Source: Talpa occidentalis (taxonomy: Eukaryota; Chordata; Mammalia; Eulipotyphla; Talpidae). Taken from it: a stretch of DNA of 64,000 bases. Positions within the stretch are counted from its first letter, which is position 1; the number at the start of each line of letters is the position of its first letter. Location: NCBI RefSeq assembly GCF_014898055.3, contig NW_023601433.1:43767876-43831875 (forward strand), read 5' to 3'. Shown here piece by piece: positions 21,454 to 33,490 of this stretch. Under the pieces are notes generated by a model. The model was not told the origin of the DNA and did no database searches. It saw nothing but the letters and a program-made list of their open reading frames with translations. The position numbers and the translations under genes are program-made.

Positions 21454-22948
21454 TGATGGAGATTAAGAGTAGAAAAGTTGGAAAGGAGGCACAATAAGAC
21501 CAAAAACCTGGCTCAGGCAATGCTGGTGAGACACAGAGCAAGTTAGGATAATTAGGCAGTGAGACACAGGGCAAGCTAGGAATTAAGCAGTTTTAGAGAC
21601 ACTGCAGGAGGGGACCTCGGAGAATTGAGGAAGGCTTCAGAGATAAGGGCAGCAAGAGGAGTGTAACCAATTCCACTAGGAAAAACAAACATGCCAGGAC
21701 CAAGGACAACATTGTTAATGCTGGTCCTGGTTTCCTTCAGGTGGTAAAGGGAGGCGGAGATTGGGGAAATGGAGAGTGGTTTAATTTATGGACAAATTAG
21801 AAGGGCAGCTGTTTAACTTCAATGCAGGGATGCCCATCCAGAAGACTGGGCCATAAAGATAAAGATGCAACAAATGGGGAAAGACAAACCTGTTAGATAA
21901 GGAAAGTGAAGATCCCCTGCTCAGTAGCAGATTAAGTGAAACAGCCGAGAACTAACCAATCACAAAGAGACTGGTGGAGCTTTAGAATAATGAGGGAAAG
22001 AAGGTATATATTCCCTGAGACATGACTCCACTTTGGCTTCCTTGCCCCTCCCAGGACTTGTTCCATGGCCTGGGAGTCCTACTTTATTTCTGTTCCTTTT
22101 CTCCTCAATAAACTTTTTCTTTCTCTAAACAAACCTGCCTCTTCTCGCTTGCTTGCCTGAGAGTCTGCGAAGTTCGTGCTGTGGCTTCGTGAGACGCCAA
22201 CCCATGGGGGTCTAGTGGCTGGGGCTCAGCATTGCCCCTGCAGCCTGGGATCTGTTCCTGGCTGGGAGACTAGGCCTGGCAATTCCGGTATCACTGGGAG
22301 CTGGAGATGGAGGGGGGAGAAGTGATTAATATAGTCGTTAAACCAGCTAAAGAAATGAAAAAGCCTTAGGCTCTAACTTCTAGATCAAGTATCTGACTGC
22401 TATGTACAGTATCAGGAGGCCCAGGCCAGAGAAAAGGTTATGAAGATTGAGGACCATTAGGGAATCTCTGGTCCTTTACAAATTCTGCATAGCTCTTCAA
22501 AATTAACAAAATTTAACTCCACAAAGAAGTTAAAAAAGAGAAGACTTATCAGTGCAATTTCTACAACAGCAAATGGCTGCAGCCCTCCTTCTTGCCTGTG
22601 ACCTGTGACCAAGCCTCTACTTCTCTTCACTGATCTTCCTTTGCAAAGCAGCAGAGGCAGCTTCCTCCCAAGTCTAAAGGCCTGTGACCATGCAGGCCTC
22701 TCTTTTAAGAAACCTGTCCCTTTCAGGGGCAGCTCTTTCTGCCCACTTGTGTCTGTGCAATCATTCTTTACCCTTCCCTCCCTCTTATAATAAATCTGCC
22801 CTTTTGGATATAACTAACGCCTATCTCATGAAGAAACTCGCCTGGGAAACTCACCAGTGCTGCTGAAAGGGGAGCTCTGGTGAAACTTTTTCCAGAGTTA
22901 ACCCAAGGAGCTCACTCTCCAAACCTACCATCTCCAAAACTGACTTCA
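21454..22948 (+). mobile_element. Solo LTR-B copy B2, split by LTR-E
   Basis: Starts tgatggagattaag and ends ctgacttca. Flanks are tagt (21450-21453) and tggt (22949-22952), a likely decayed 4-bp duplication. Removing LTR-E leaves about 724 bp, close to B5 (742 bp). AATAAA at 22789-22794. Confidence 0.87.
21527..22293 (+). mobile_element. Solo LTR-E nested in LTR-B2
   Basis: 767 bp, tgagacacag...ggtatca, flanked by ctgg at 21523-21526 and 22294-22297. TATA-like 'ggtatatatt' near 22004 and AATAAA at 22107-22112 give a normal U3-R-U5 order on the plus strand. Only copy of this family in the window; 4-bp duplication suggests a gammaretrovirus-like ERV. Confidence 0.85.
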
Positions 22949-23074
22949 TGGTGATGTGGAAATAACAGTGACATTAAATCAGAAGATAAAGACATTCAAC
23001 TCAGTTAAGACAACAGCTACCACATGTTTGCCATTCTCAAGCTTCAACTCTTTTTTATAAATACACAGACACAC

Positions 23075-23300
23075 TCAGCTCTGCCACTAACTACTATGCA
23101 GAACCTGGAAAGTTCTTTACCCTTTTGTACCTCAGTTTCCTCATCTATAAGGTAGAGTTTATCATATGCTTCCCTCATAGGATTGCAATGGAAATTAAAT
23201 TAGTTATACATATGAGGAGTTTAGAACAATGCCTGATACTAGTAAGAATTCAAAGAAATGTTCAGTACTGCTATTGTAATCACCTTATTATTCATAAATA
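23075..23300 (+). mobile_element. MIR SINE fossil
   Basis: Clear sense MIR: 'ctctgccactaactactatgc', 'tacctcagtttcctcatctataa', 'ttccctcataggattgcaatggaaattaaat', 'gaacaatgcctgatactagtaag'. Confidence 0.85.
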
Positions 23301-23494
23301 TGTTTAATATGAGGTAATACCTCTTTTTTTTTTTTCTGGAAAAGCTGCTGTTAAACCAGTTCTCATTGGCAGCATTACAAATGGAAAAATGGTGCTGGTG
23401 GTGTCAACCTGTTCACTGCTTTGTTTGAACTTCCATTTGCTCATCTATTCATTCATCACCGCCCAGTGTGTGGACATTACACGGAACAGTCTTT

Positions 23495-23826
23495 TGCTCA
23501 GGTGGCCATACCCACTACCACATAGTGGGTGATTTAGAACAACAGAAATGTATTGCCTCACAGTTCTGGATACCAGGAAGTCTGAGATCAAGGCTCTAGC
23601 TGGGCTTGTTCCTTTTAAGGTCTGTGAAGGAAGGATCTGTTCCAGACTCTCTCCTTGACTTGGCTTCAAGTTCTGTGTGGTAGTCTGTGTCTAAATTTTC
23701 CCTGCTGTTACCAGATTAGGGCCTGTTGATTGCCTCTGCAAAGACCTTATCTCCAAATAAGGCCCATTTCTGAGATACTGGCAGGTAGGACTTGAATCTG
23801 GGAGGAACAAATGGAACCTGTAACAG
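23495..23826 (-). mobile_element. MaLR (MLT1-like) LTR
   Basis: Antisense MLT1-type text: 'gatttagaacaacagaaatgtattgcctcacagttctgg', 'agtctgagatcaagg', 'gatctgttccagactctctcc', 'agaccttatctccaaataaggcc', ending 'gtaaca'. Ancient eutherian LTR, inactive. Confidence 0.85.
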
Positions 23827-23964
23827 TCACCGATTTGTGTATGACAGCAAGTGGAGGTGACTGTCGCCAGGTAAAGCCTCTCCACAAGGCAGCAGCCAGT
23901 CCTGATGCTTCAAAGGAAAAGTCATCTATACAGAAGTCTCCAAAGTATTCCCAATTCTATTTTA

Positions 23965-24238
23965 TTTTTTTTAAATATTTATTTATGTATGCATACAAGA
24001 ACTGGGGTGTAAGCCGGAAGTGCAGGGGGTGAGAGGATTCACCAGAGAGAGTGGGGAGAAGAACAGGCAGATATACTGAAATACACTGCTGAGGGGAGCA
24101 GTGGGTAAGACAGGAGAGGTCTGCTGTGCCATGTGGGTTGCTCCCTGGCCGGTAGGGGATTGAACTCGTGCTGCAGTGGCTGGCGATAGCTTGATGGCAC
24201 TGTCTTTAACCTCTGCGCCACCAGGGAGCACCCCCCTG
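23965..24238 (-). mobile_element. tRNA-derived SINE
   Basis: Full-length antisense copy; perfect duplication ccaattctatttta at 23951-23964 and 24239-24252. Confidence 0.95.
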
Positions 24239-24320
24239 CCAATTCTATTTTAAAGAGACATCATTTTGACTTGAAGCAATGGCCCCTGCTAGAGAAACAA
24301 TCATTTAAAGTAAGTTTCCT

Positions 24321-24537
24321 GTGGCCTCTCCGGTTGCAAAGCTGCCCGCAGCCTCTGTAGCGCCGGTTAGATTCCCGGCCACCTGGCAAGGGTCCCACAT
24401 GGCACACAGACAGACTTTGTCAGTCTGCCTGTTCTTCTCTCTGCTCTGGCTCTAGTGAATTCTCTCACCCTCCCGCGCTTCGACTGTACCCAGTGCTTGT
24501 ATAAATAAATAAATAAATCTTTAAAAATAAATAAATA
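24321..24537 (+). mobile_element. tRNA-derived SINE with a deleted head segment
   Basis: Younger-subfamily copy ('tgactgtacc cagtgcttgt' type 3' end). The part of the tRNA head between 'ctctccggttg' and 'caaagctgcccgc' is deleted, so the A box is lost. Short duplication aagtttcct at 24312-24320 and 24538-24546. Confidence 0.88.
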
Positions 24538-24546
24538 AAGTTTCCT

Positions 24547-25417
24547 TCTTCACCTTGTCTGTCTGTATCAGTTAAGTAAGAACAAAGTCTTACACATGTG
24601 GACTCTACATGAAATTTAGAAGAAATTAGAAAACCTTTGGGGTTAAAACCCTTAGTAAACATTTATGTAGCCAGGAAAATTGCTCCACTGTGACATGATT
24701 AATGTGAAACCCACATTTCTGGGTAGATTTTTCTCATTTTGATAGCAGACTGTTCTTGAATTGATTTACCAACATCAAAGCAAAGATGAACGGGAAAACA
24801 AGTCTACTGAAACTTTTTCTTCTAAAGGCAGCTGTAAATCACATAAAGATCTTCAGAGTAATTATAGCCCATGGCAATCTGATTCAAATAAAAATGCCAT
24901 CAATTCTACTGCACTTTGGTCTGCCCTATGGCTTAACACATGAATTATTAGGGAGTTTGTGGGGAGAATTAGTCATGAGTACGGACAGAAAAAGAAAAAG
25001 CTGTAGGAAGGGGAGCAATCTGCAGGACATTTCGTCTCCCTGTAAGAAGAAGGGCGTTGGTGGAACTGCTCACAACCCTCCTTCTTATCCCACCCTTTCT
25101 CTCCCACTTAACTGTCTCTCCCAGAGCTAATTCAGGACATCTACTGACAGCATGAGAACAGGGAACAAATGGGAAAGTCACAGGACTGGGGTGTGGGGAG
25201 AAGGTAAAGAAGAGAGGGACACAGCAAGACTCAATTCAAGGACTAAGTGCCAGAAGGGACTGTGGACTCAACCTCCTCCATTGAAAAGGGCCTACACTCA
25301 AGATGGTGCAGTTATGTCATTTGAAGCTGGACTGAAGCTGCAATCCTACTCCGTGCAAGTATAGACTTTGAGTAGTCACTCGATTTTTCTGCATCTGGGT
25401 GAGCAATGCTCAGCCTG
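24547..25417. other. Unique DNA, nothing recognised
   Basis: About 870 bp. Overlapping frames at 24786-25130 (+) and 24969-25181 (-) show no known domain, and neither is supported. Confidence 0.45.
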
Positions 25418-25431
25418 CAGAATTCTGTCTT

Positions 25432-25701
25432 CCTTTTTTTTTTTTTTTTTAAAGAGTTTATTTACACATACAAGAGCTGAGGTATAGGCCTAAGGTGTTA
25501 GGGGATTCACCAGAGACAGAGTGGGGAGCAGAACAGGCGGATTGACTGAAATACACTGCTGAGAGGAGCAGCTGGAGAGACAGGAGAGGTCTGCTGCACC
25601 TTGTGGGTTAGCTCCCTGGCCTGGAATCGAACTCCTGCTGCAGTGTCTGCAGAGAGCTTCATTGTGCTGAAACTTAACCCCTTACACCACCAGGGAGGCC
25701 T
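25432..25701 (-). mobile_element. tRNA-derived SINE
   Basis: Full-length antisense copy; perfect duplication cagaattctgtctt at 25418-25431 and 25702-25715. Confidence 0.95.
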
Positions 25702-25715
25702 CAGAATTCTGTCTT

Positions 25716-26723
25716 GACTGGCATGTCCCAACAGATGTAGGAGAACCAACAAATGCCCTGTTTGAGCTCTTAGTTTGTCCTCAGGAAAGTAATGAATGAT
25801 TGGAAATAAATGAAGTGATTGAACAACTCCCTAAGCTATAACAAGCTAGTGGAGGTGTGATTCTTTTGATTGTGTGTGCAAAGGGTTTCATTTCTTTCAG
25901 CAATAATGGAATAGGAGCAATGGCCCAGTTTGGAAATGACTTGATTAGTACAGGCAGGATTGGGTCTTCCAACTGCAATTTGCAAAGCATTTTTCTCTAT
26001 TTGTAATTATCTGGAAGAGGATTATTAGAAAAATTCAGAAGTAACAGAGTCATAGTTACTTGAATGTTGTCAGTGGAGGGAAAAGCTATTATATAATTTT
26101 AATCACTAACCACTTTGTGGTTTCTTTAAAGAAGAACCTTGTTTAGCTGGTTCCACAGTAGCCTGGAAAAGAGAATTGTGAGTGTAGGAGGTGACTTTTC
26201 CACACCACATATGTTTCTTTGTGGATGCAGAGTGTGGGTAGGCTGGAAATCAAAATTCTGCTATTGTCTTTTCCTTGGGGACCAAACTCAACAGGGAGGC
26301 GGGAGCCAGTTGGGTGGCTGCTGGTATAGAAAGAGTGCTCATTCTAAACTAACCTAACATTAGCACTTTAAATAAAAAACAATGACTGTTTCTGCAACAC
26401 ATTGTGTTTTGTCTTGGTTAGTGCCCAAGTTTATTTTGCATAATATAAAATTTATTTCTCAATGTTTCCCTGTGGGCAATTTATAGTTGATTTTGCTAAT
26501 CATTACACTGCAGGAGTACTTCATTCTTTTTGTCTTAAATATACCCAATTCAAAGACCTGTGTTGAGCTGGTACCATATTCAAAAAATTGTGTCAGAATA
26601 GAGGCTGTAGGGCTGACTAGGGCAGTTCATGCCCACTCCTACTAGGATATCAAACATCTTTCTAGGAGGAAGATGAAATGAATCACAGGATAGAGGGAAG
26701 GAGTATCTAGAAAGATTTGAGTT
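25716..26723. other. Unique DNA, nothing recognised
   Basis: About 1 kb without a recognised repeat; the short frames lack features. Confidence 0.45.
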
Positions 26724-26738
26724 AAAATTAGAAGGATG

Positions 26739-27004
26739 GGGCCTCCTCTGGTGGTGCAGCAGTTGAGCGCTGGGCTATGAAGCCGCCCGCAGCCTCTGCA
26801 GCACCAATTCGAACCCAGGCCACTGGCGACGGTCCCACATGGCGCAACAGACCTCTCCTGTTTCGCCTGTTGCTCCCCTCAGCAGTGTATTTCGTCAGTC
26901 TGCCTGTCCTGTTCCCCTCTCTGGCTCTGGTGAATTCTCTCACCCTCCTGCACTTCTGACTGTACCCAGTGCTTGTATAAATAAATAAATAAATCTTTGA
27001 AAAA
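26739..27004 (+). mobile_element. tRNA-derived SINE (younger subfamily)
   Basis: Head 'cagttgagcgctgggctatgaagc' and body 'atttcgtcagtctgcctg'. Duplication aaaattagaaggatg / aaaatttgaaggatg at 26724-26738 and 27005-27019. Confidence 0.94.
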
Positions 27005-27019
27005 AAAATTTGAAGGATG

Positions 27020-27400
27020 AATAAATAGATGGGGCAGTCATCTTAGACTATAAGAGCAGGGTGAGCAAAATCAGTCTACTCATTTGAAAAGTGTTCATGT
27101 GTAGAGCAATTTCTACCATATTGTTAATAAATGATCATCTCTTTATGTGCTACCTTTTCATTTGAGCAAACGGTCCTGTAAAGTGACAAGGCTGGGGTAA
27201 GATGTTTAGGGATGGGGACCATTTGCAAGGTTCTCAAGTCATACTCTGAGGCGCGAGAAAGTAGACTGGAAGGGGTGAGGGAGTGGAAGCTGGCCAAACA
27301 CAGGGTCTGTACATTTTCTGTGCTCTCTCCAAATGACTTGACTTAAAAACCAAACAAAACAAAAACCGATGCAATAGTATTCAGTTTTAATTTTGCTTTA
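27020..27400. other. Unique DNA
   Basis: Nothing recognised. Confidence 0.45.
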
Positions 27401-27414
27401 AAAAAACTTTAACC

Positions 27415-27690
27415 GGGGCCTCCCTGGTGGCACAAGGGATGAAGTCTCAGCACTATGAAGCTATTGGCAGCCACTGACATACAAGTTCGATCCCCGGCCA
27501 GGGAGCTAACCCATATGGCGCAGCAGACCTCTCCTGTCTCTCCTACTGCTCCCCTCAGCAGTGTATTTCTGTCAATCCGCCTGTTCTGCTCCCCACTCTG
27601 TCTCTGGTGAATCCTTTCACCCTCCCTCCTACCTGCACCTCTGGCCTACACTCCATGTCTTGTATGCATAAATAAATAAATCATTAAAAA
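27415..27690 (+). mobile_element. tRNA-derived SINE
   Basis: Full-length sense copy (ggggcctccctggtggcacaag ... aaataaataaatcatt). Its flanking duplication is decayed. Confidence 0.92.
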
Positions 27691-27846
27691 AAACACTAAA
27701 TCAACCATCAATAAAAAAATTAACAAAACTTCCCTTTGTGTGGGTGACTACCCATATTAATGATAACAAAATGCAGTGAACCTGATCTATACACCTATAC
27801 GGTACTAGGCAGATGTAATACATTTTTGTTATCACCACTCTGTTCC

Positions 27847-28309
27847 TGTTAGGGGGAAAGGATGTCCTGAGCTAATTCCATACAGGCTTTGTGGACTCCA
27901 CCCCCACTCCACACCAAAGCCATCAAGACACTGGGAACTCCAAATCCCATCACCACCAAAGGGAGGGTTGCTGGGACTTGAGGGTGGAGTTAAGCAGCCA
28001 GGTTTGGTATAAAACCAGACACCTGGGCCTTGGGCCTCTCTTGGCTTCATGGCTCTTGGCTCTTCGCCAGCTCTCAGCGTGCCATTGGGATTCCAGGTCA
28101 GCAGAACGGGTAGGACGCATTCATGAGTTTATCTCCCTCTTTTTCTCCCTGAGTTATTCATTTCTTCATTTTTCCGTTTCTTTTGTTAATAACCTTTTTA
28201 TTAACCTTTTGTGTGTGCCTGCAGTTGAGTATTAATAAGTGCCTTTTAAGCATGTGGGCGAGGACCCACAGTCAGGCAACCCATTTTATATCGGGGTTGC
28301 CCTGTAACA
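27847..28309 (+). mobile_element. Solo LTR-A3
   Basis: 463 bp, tgttaggggg...ctgtaaca, flanked by ttcc at 27843-27846 and 28310-28313. TATAAAA at 28008-28014. The usual poly-A signal region ('ttaataacctttttattaacc') has lost a perfect AATAAA. Confidence 0.96.
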
Positions 28310-28330
28310 TTCCCACTCCTGAAGATTTTT

Positions 28331-28567
28331 TTATTTTTGTGTAGAAAAACTACAGTGTAGGCCAGAGGTGCAGGGGGTTAAAGGATTCACCAGAGACAGA
28401 ATAGGGAGAAGAACAGGTAGATGTACGGAAATACACTACTGAGGGGAGCAGTGGGCAGGACAGGAGAGGTTGGCTGCACCATGTGGGTCACCTCCCTAGC
28501 TGGAGATTGAACTCAGGCTGTAGTGGTAATAGCCCTAAGACTTAATCCTTAGGGCCCCAGGGAGCCC
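28331..28567 (-). mobile_element. tRNA-derived SINE, diverged
   Basis: Antisense copy only 21 bp past LTR-A3; tail region altered. Duplication cctgaagattttt / cctgatgattttt at 28318-28330 and 28568-28580. Confidence 0.88.
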
Positions 28568-28767
28568 CCTGATGATTTTTATGGAGAAGATTTCTGCACT
28601 GGCCTGACTCTGATACAGATTATATTCAGAAACAATCACTGTGCTCCCTTCAGATCCTAGGTCTCTGGAAGTCTTTTCATTTTTGCCAAACTAGGGTAAT
28701 TTACATAAGAATTAGTGAAATATTCTCAATTCCAAGTTTCTTCCATCCCAGAACACAGGAGAGGGAA

Positions 28768-29750
28768 TGATGGAGGACAGGAATAGAAAAAAACTGAAAA
28801 GGAGGTGTGCCATAAAACTAGAAACCTGGCTCACACTAGGAGATGGGGCTAGAAGGGATTAACATAGCCATTGACACAGCCATATAAACCAAGATCCTTA
28901 AGTACCAATGCCTAAGGATCTTAGAAAGCATAAGACCCAAGCAGGTATCAGACTGCTGTAGGGAGCATCTGGAGCACAGGTCCAAGGGTAAAGATATGGA
29001 GAGTGAACCCAATAGACCCCAAAGGTAAAGATATGGAGATTGAGCCCATTGTAAAATCTTTCAAAGTACACATAGCTATCCAAATTTAGCTACCAGGGGC
29101 GTCCCTGGTGGCTCAGGGGGTTAAGATGCAACCTATGAAGCTGTCCAGGGAGCAACCCACATGACACAGCAGAACTCTTTCTCCTGCCTCGCCCACCCAC
29201 TGCTCCCCTCAGCAGTGTACTTCGGTTGATCTCCCTGTTCTGTTCCCCACTCTGTCTCTGGTGAATCCTCTCACCCCCCACATCTCTGGCCTATACCGCA
29301 GCTCTTGTATACATAAATAAATGAATCTTTAAAAAAAAAATTAGCAACGAATTTATCAGTGCAGTCTCTGCACTTGCTCTGGGAAGCACTCCCACTGCCC
29401 ACCCGTGACTATGCAGGTGCCTCTTTTCACCAACTCTCTCCAATGCAGGGCAGCAGCCTCCTGCCTGCCCGTGACTTGTCAAGGCCGCCCGCCTGCAACC
29501 ATGCAGGCCTCTCTTAGCAAACCTGTCCCTTCTGGGGCAGCACTCCCTGCCCACTTGTGTCTGTGCAAGTGTCTTTTACTGTTTTATCCCTTCCCTATCA
29601 AACCTGCCCTTTAAATATAACTACCGTCTCTGTCTCCTGGACAAACTCACTGGGGAAACTCGCCGCGTGTCGCTGAAATGGGAGCTCTTGTGAAACCTTT
29701 CCCAGAGTGAACCCCTCACTCCAAACCCAGAGACTCCAAAAACCATGGCA
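28768..29750 (+). mobile_element. Solo LTR-B copy B4, split by a SINE
   Basis: Starts tgatggaggacagg, ends accatggca, flanked by ggaa at 28764-28767 and 29751-29754. Contains a local tandem repetition ('ggtaaagatatggaga' at about 28988 and 29030). A SINE occupies 29096-29337. Confidence 0.93.
29096..29337 (+). mobile_element. tRNA-derived SINE lacking part of its tRNA head
   Basis: Between 'gaagctgtcc' and 'agggagcaaccc' the B-box segment is missing, so this copy could not be transcribed from its own promoter. Duplication aaatttagctacca / aaattagcaacga at 29082-29095 and 29338-29350. Confidence 0.9.
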
Positions 29751-29754
29751 GGAA

Positions 29755-31062
29755 TAGGAAGGAACATCCTACTGATCTGGCCAGATTACATAGTTTAATC
29801 AATAGAATGAGATAGGGAAGAATAGAAAACAAATGCTATTAGACTTGTTTTCTTTGTAGAAACAAAATCCTCACTGTTATCTCACTGTATATTACATAAG
29901 AAATATGTACTTTTCCAGTCTGTAGTTTTCACACGCAAATGTGATATGTTATTATCACTAAGAAAAATGGATAGTTTTCTGGTGACGCGCTGTCAGCAAT
30001 AGCTATGCACATATGAACTAGATAAGAAAAATTTGGAATCATTTTGGTCTTAACTGAGAATAAGATAGTCCATCTTTCTTATTTGTTCTATAAGACAATA
30101 CCTTCCATTTTCATTTTCTTTTTATTTCTTCATATTCAGATGGGATAGGTCAAGAGATCAATAAATGTCATTTTCATTTGGCTAAAATCACCAAGTGAGT
30201 ACAGATTTCAGCCTTCCAGGCACGAGAATGCCCTGATTTGATAGCATTAAGCACCCATTATTATCACAGCCAGATATGATGTCATGTTACAATACAATCA
30301 TAATAAATGATCAACCTACTTTTTATCCCTTTTATTTCAACACTTTCTTTAGAATTTTCCTATATTTAAAAAAACTTAATCTACGTGGAAATTACTACAA
30401 GTGAAGCAATATGAGATAACCAACTAGGAGAGCAGGAGAGCTACAAGTGCCTTGAATACCTATTAGTCTCCCTTCCCCACCTCATTTCACAGAGTATGTG
30501 ATACCCAGAAAGGATTATGTGCAAGGTCACAGTGAAATTTTTTTAACTGGAGGTGGATGAGCAATTATGTTGATGTGGACATGGAGGAGAGAGTAAAAGA
30601 GAGAGATAAGTTTCGAAAAATCTTTTTAGCGTGTTCTCAGTGAAGGGGATGTGACATAGAGAGGTAAGGGAGGGAGGATGAGTTATTATTTTTAATGCGA
30701 GGGAGATGCTGGTCTGCTTAACAGCTGAGAAAAGAAGGTGACAGAGGGAGGCGCTGAAGACCCAAGCAGCAGCACAATGAGAAGAATGATGTTGGAGGAT
30801 GGGTTCAAGAGCAGTTTGCAGTGAAGGTCAGACACTAGCACAGCTTCCTTAGAAACAAAGAGACAAATAGCTTGCTGAGTAGACTAGAATGGAAATAAAC
30901 CCCAAGGGCACATAAGGTCAGTACTGAAAATAAATAATCAGCAGTCAGGTCCGAATCTGTGTTCCAGAAGTCTGTCACAGGGTACTGGGAGGACACTGGG
31001 AGCTGGCAGGTGATGCCAAGATCTGGAAGGGTCGGGGACTAAGAGTCACAATATGGAAATAA
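29755..31062. other. Unique DNA, unassigned
   Basis: About 1.3 kb. 29755-30480 is AT-rich; 30500-31060 is purine-rich and may be an old repeat I cannot name. No gene feature supported. Confidence 0.45.
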
Positions 31063-31077
31063 ATAAATATAGGGAAG

Positions 31078-31346
31078 GGCCTCCCTGGTGGCACAAGGGG
31101 TTAAGCACCACACTATGAAGCAATCCGCAGCCTCTGCAGCACAAGTTCGATCCCAGCCGGACAGGGAGCTACCCACATGGCGAGGTGGACCTCTCCTGTC
31201 TCACCTGCTGCTCCCCTCAGCAGTGTATTTCAGTCAGTCTGCCTGTTCTGTTCCCCACTCTGTCTCTGGTGAATCCCCTCACTCCCCACAATTCTGGCCT
31301 GTACCCCAGCTCTTGTATGCATATAAATAAATCTTTAAAAAAATAC
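31078..31346 (+). mobile_element. tRNA-derived SINE
   Basis: Good example of the first subfamily: A-box-like 'tggtggcacaagggg' at 31086-31100 and B-box-like 'gttcgatcc' at 31145-31153. Perfect duplication ataaatatagggaag at 31063-31077 and 31347-31361. Confidence 0.96.
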
Positions 31347-31459
31347 ATAAATATAGGGAAGCACTCAAGTTATCAAAGGCTTGAGTTCTGGGGAGGAAGA
31401 AATAGGAACAGGAAGTAGTTGGAAGAAGGGTTGAACTCATTCTCCCAGACAGGACTAGG

Positions 31460-31650
31460 GATTGTTTGACAATGACAGTGCTTTCTGAGCACTCATTATT
31501 CACCAGAGCAATACTCATAATGGGTATGATCATCCATTTTTACCTAAGAGGAAACACAGTCACTATGGGGTTAAGCTCCTTGCTCTGGGTTATAGTACAA
31601 GGTGGTGCTGGGGACTGGGGACGAGAGTCCAGTGCAGTCTGAATTCAGAG
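31460..31650 (-). mobile_element. MIR SINE fossil
   Basis: Antisense MIR: 'tgagcactcattattcaccagagcaatac' and 'atccatttttacctaagaggaaacacag'. Confidence 0.6.
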
Positions 31651-32344
31651 CTACACACCACTTAAGGCCCTGCCTCCCAGTTCTACCAAAGGGACCAAAC
31701 CAAGTTTATTGAACAGAATTTGCAGCAGGAAAATAGGAACAGGGATGACTGGAACAGTGTAAGTTTTATCTTCCAAAGCTAAATAAACCCCCGCATGGAC
31801 AGGTAATGGTACTCTAAGGCAGGCTTCCTTTTACTCCCACGTGGCTGGAGCTAATTTTAAAATGTTTTATTATTATGAGGAAGGGATAGAACAGGCTATG
31901 GCAGGACAGTGGAGGGCACATGGAAAGCACCAGGGTGAGTCATGAAGCAGAGGGAAAAACAGAGTTTTTACTGTGATTTCTTGGGGAAGTAACAGGCAAA
32001 GCATGGTAAGCAGGCTTAGGATCAGGTAGTCGAATAATTTCAAGGCTCCGGGAGCATAATGAGGGTTCTGTTTATCTGGGTAATAAATGCAGAGGTGGCT
32101 CAGAGTGAGAACTCCAGGGAGGAGGTATTTTGGGATGTGGATTCTGGATTGGGGTTAGCTTATATTTGAAAGGCATGCTTGAGGGCTAGTATTTACCATC
32201 TCTACAAATTGGCTAATCCTGGGAGGTAACCACACCACACCAGAGTCTTCCAGGCACCCAGAGTCCTCCACCCTAGCCCAGTGAGTATTGTCCATACTTT
32301 GCGCTATACTCTTCCCCTTCCTCTTTGCTAGCCTCAATTCTAGT
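31651..32344. other. Unique DNA, nothing recognised
   Basis: About 700 bp; an open frame of 60 codons at 32155-32337 (-) has no recognisable feature. Confidence 0.45.
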
Positions 32345-32484
32345 TAAACTTCTAGGGTTTATTGCTTGTTTGGTTCTATCTAACCCTTTGTTTTATATTT
32401 CTTCTGACTTATTTCACTTTGCATTAGCCCCTTCAGTTCCAACCATGTTATTGCAAATGACATGAATTTAAATCAAGATTTAGT

Positions 32485-32767
32485 GGGTCTCCCCTGGGGG
32501 CACAGGGGGCTGAGCGCAGTGCTGTGAAGCTGTCCACAGCCTCTGCTGCAAGGGTTCGATCCCTGGCCAGCCAGGGAGCTACCCACATGGCGAGGTGGAC
32601 CTCTCCTGTCTCACCCGCTGCTCCCCTCAGCAGTGCATTTCAGTCAGTCTGCCTGTTCTGTTCCCCGCTCTGTCTCTGGTGAATCCTCTCACCCTCCTGT
32701 GAATCTGGCCTGTACCCCAGTTATAAATAAATAGATAAATCTTTAAAAAAAATTAAATTAAAAAATT
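32485..32767 (+). mobile_element. tRNA-derived SINE
   Basis: Sense copy in the old L1; duplication aaatcaagatttag / aaacaaggtttag at 32470-32483 and 32768-32780. Confidence 0.93.
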
Positions 32768-33216
32768 AAACAAGGTTTAGAATATTTCCATCACCCTCTA
32801 CAGACATACCTCCTCCCCACCACCACATACACATAAACTAAGGTGACTACTGTTCTGATTTGTCACCATTGTTTAGTTTTGCTTATTCTGGAACCTCACA
32901 AAAAATAAAATCCGATAATGTGCATTCTTGTGTAAGACCACTTTAATTAAATATTATTTTTTAGATCAACTCATTGTGCTTATAAGTACCTTAATCCTTT
33001 TTACTGCTAAATAGTATTTCATTGTATGGCTATATCATATCTATTCATTTCCTGTTGAGATATATGTGGATATCCCTTCTTTTTTATGACTGGAGATGCA
33101 GTCAGTATTCATATACAAGTGTTTTTGTGGACATAGATATTAATTTCTCTTAGGGAAGGAGTTGAATTGATGTGTCATAGTGCAGGTATATGTTACCTTG
33201 ATAAGAAACTCTCAAA

Positions 33217-33490
33217 AAAATTTTTTAAAGATTTTTTAATTTATTTTTATAAAGAACCGGGGTACAGGCCAGATGCGCAGGAGGGTGAGAGGATTCACCA
33301 AAGACAGAGCAGGGAACAGAACAGGCAGACTGACAAAATACACTGCTGAGGGGAGTAGTGGACGAGACAGGAGAGGTCTGCCGTGCCATGTGGGACCTTC
33401 GCCAGCCAGCCAGGACAGAACCCGCACTGCAGAGGCTGCGGACAGCTTCATAGCACTGCGATCAACTGCCTGCACCACCAGGAGAAGCCC
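33217..33490 (-). mobile_element. tRNA-derived SINE (younger subfamily)
   Basis: Antisense copy in the old L1; perfect 14-bp duplication aagaaactctcaaa at 33203-33216 and 33491-33504. Confidence 0.96.

Noticed and set aside
31086..31153. tRNA gene suggested by A-box-like and B-box-like sequences
   Set aside because: These belong to the SINE head. The tRNA cloverleaf is not maintained, and the same text recurs in about 36 dispersed copies.
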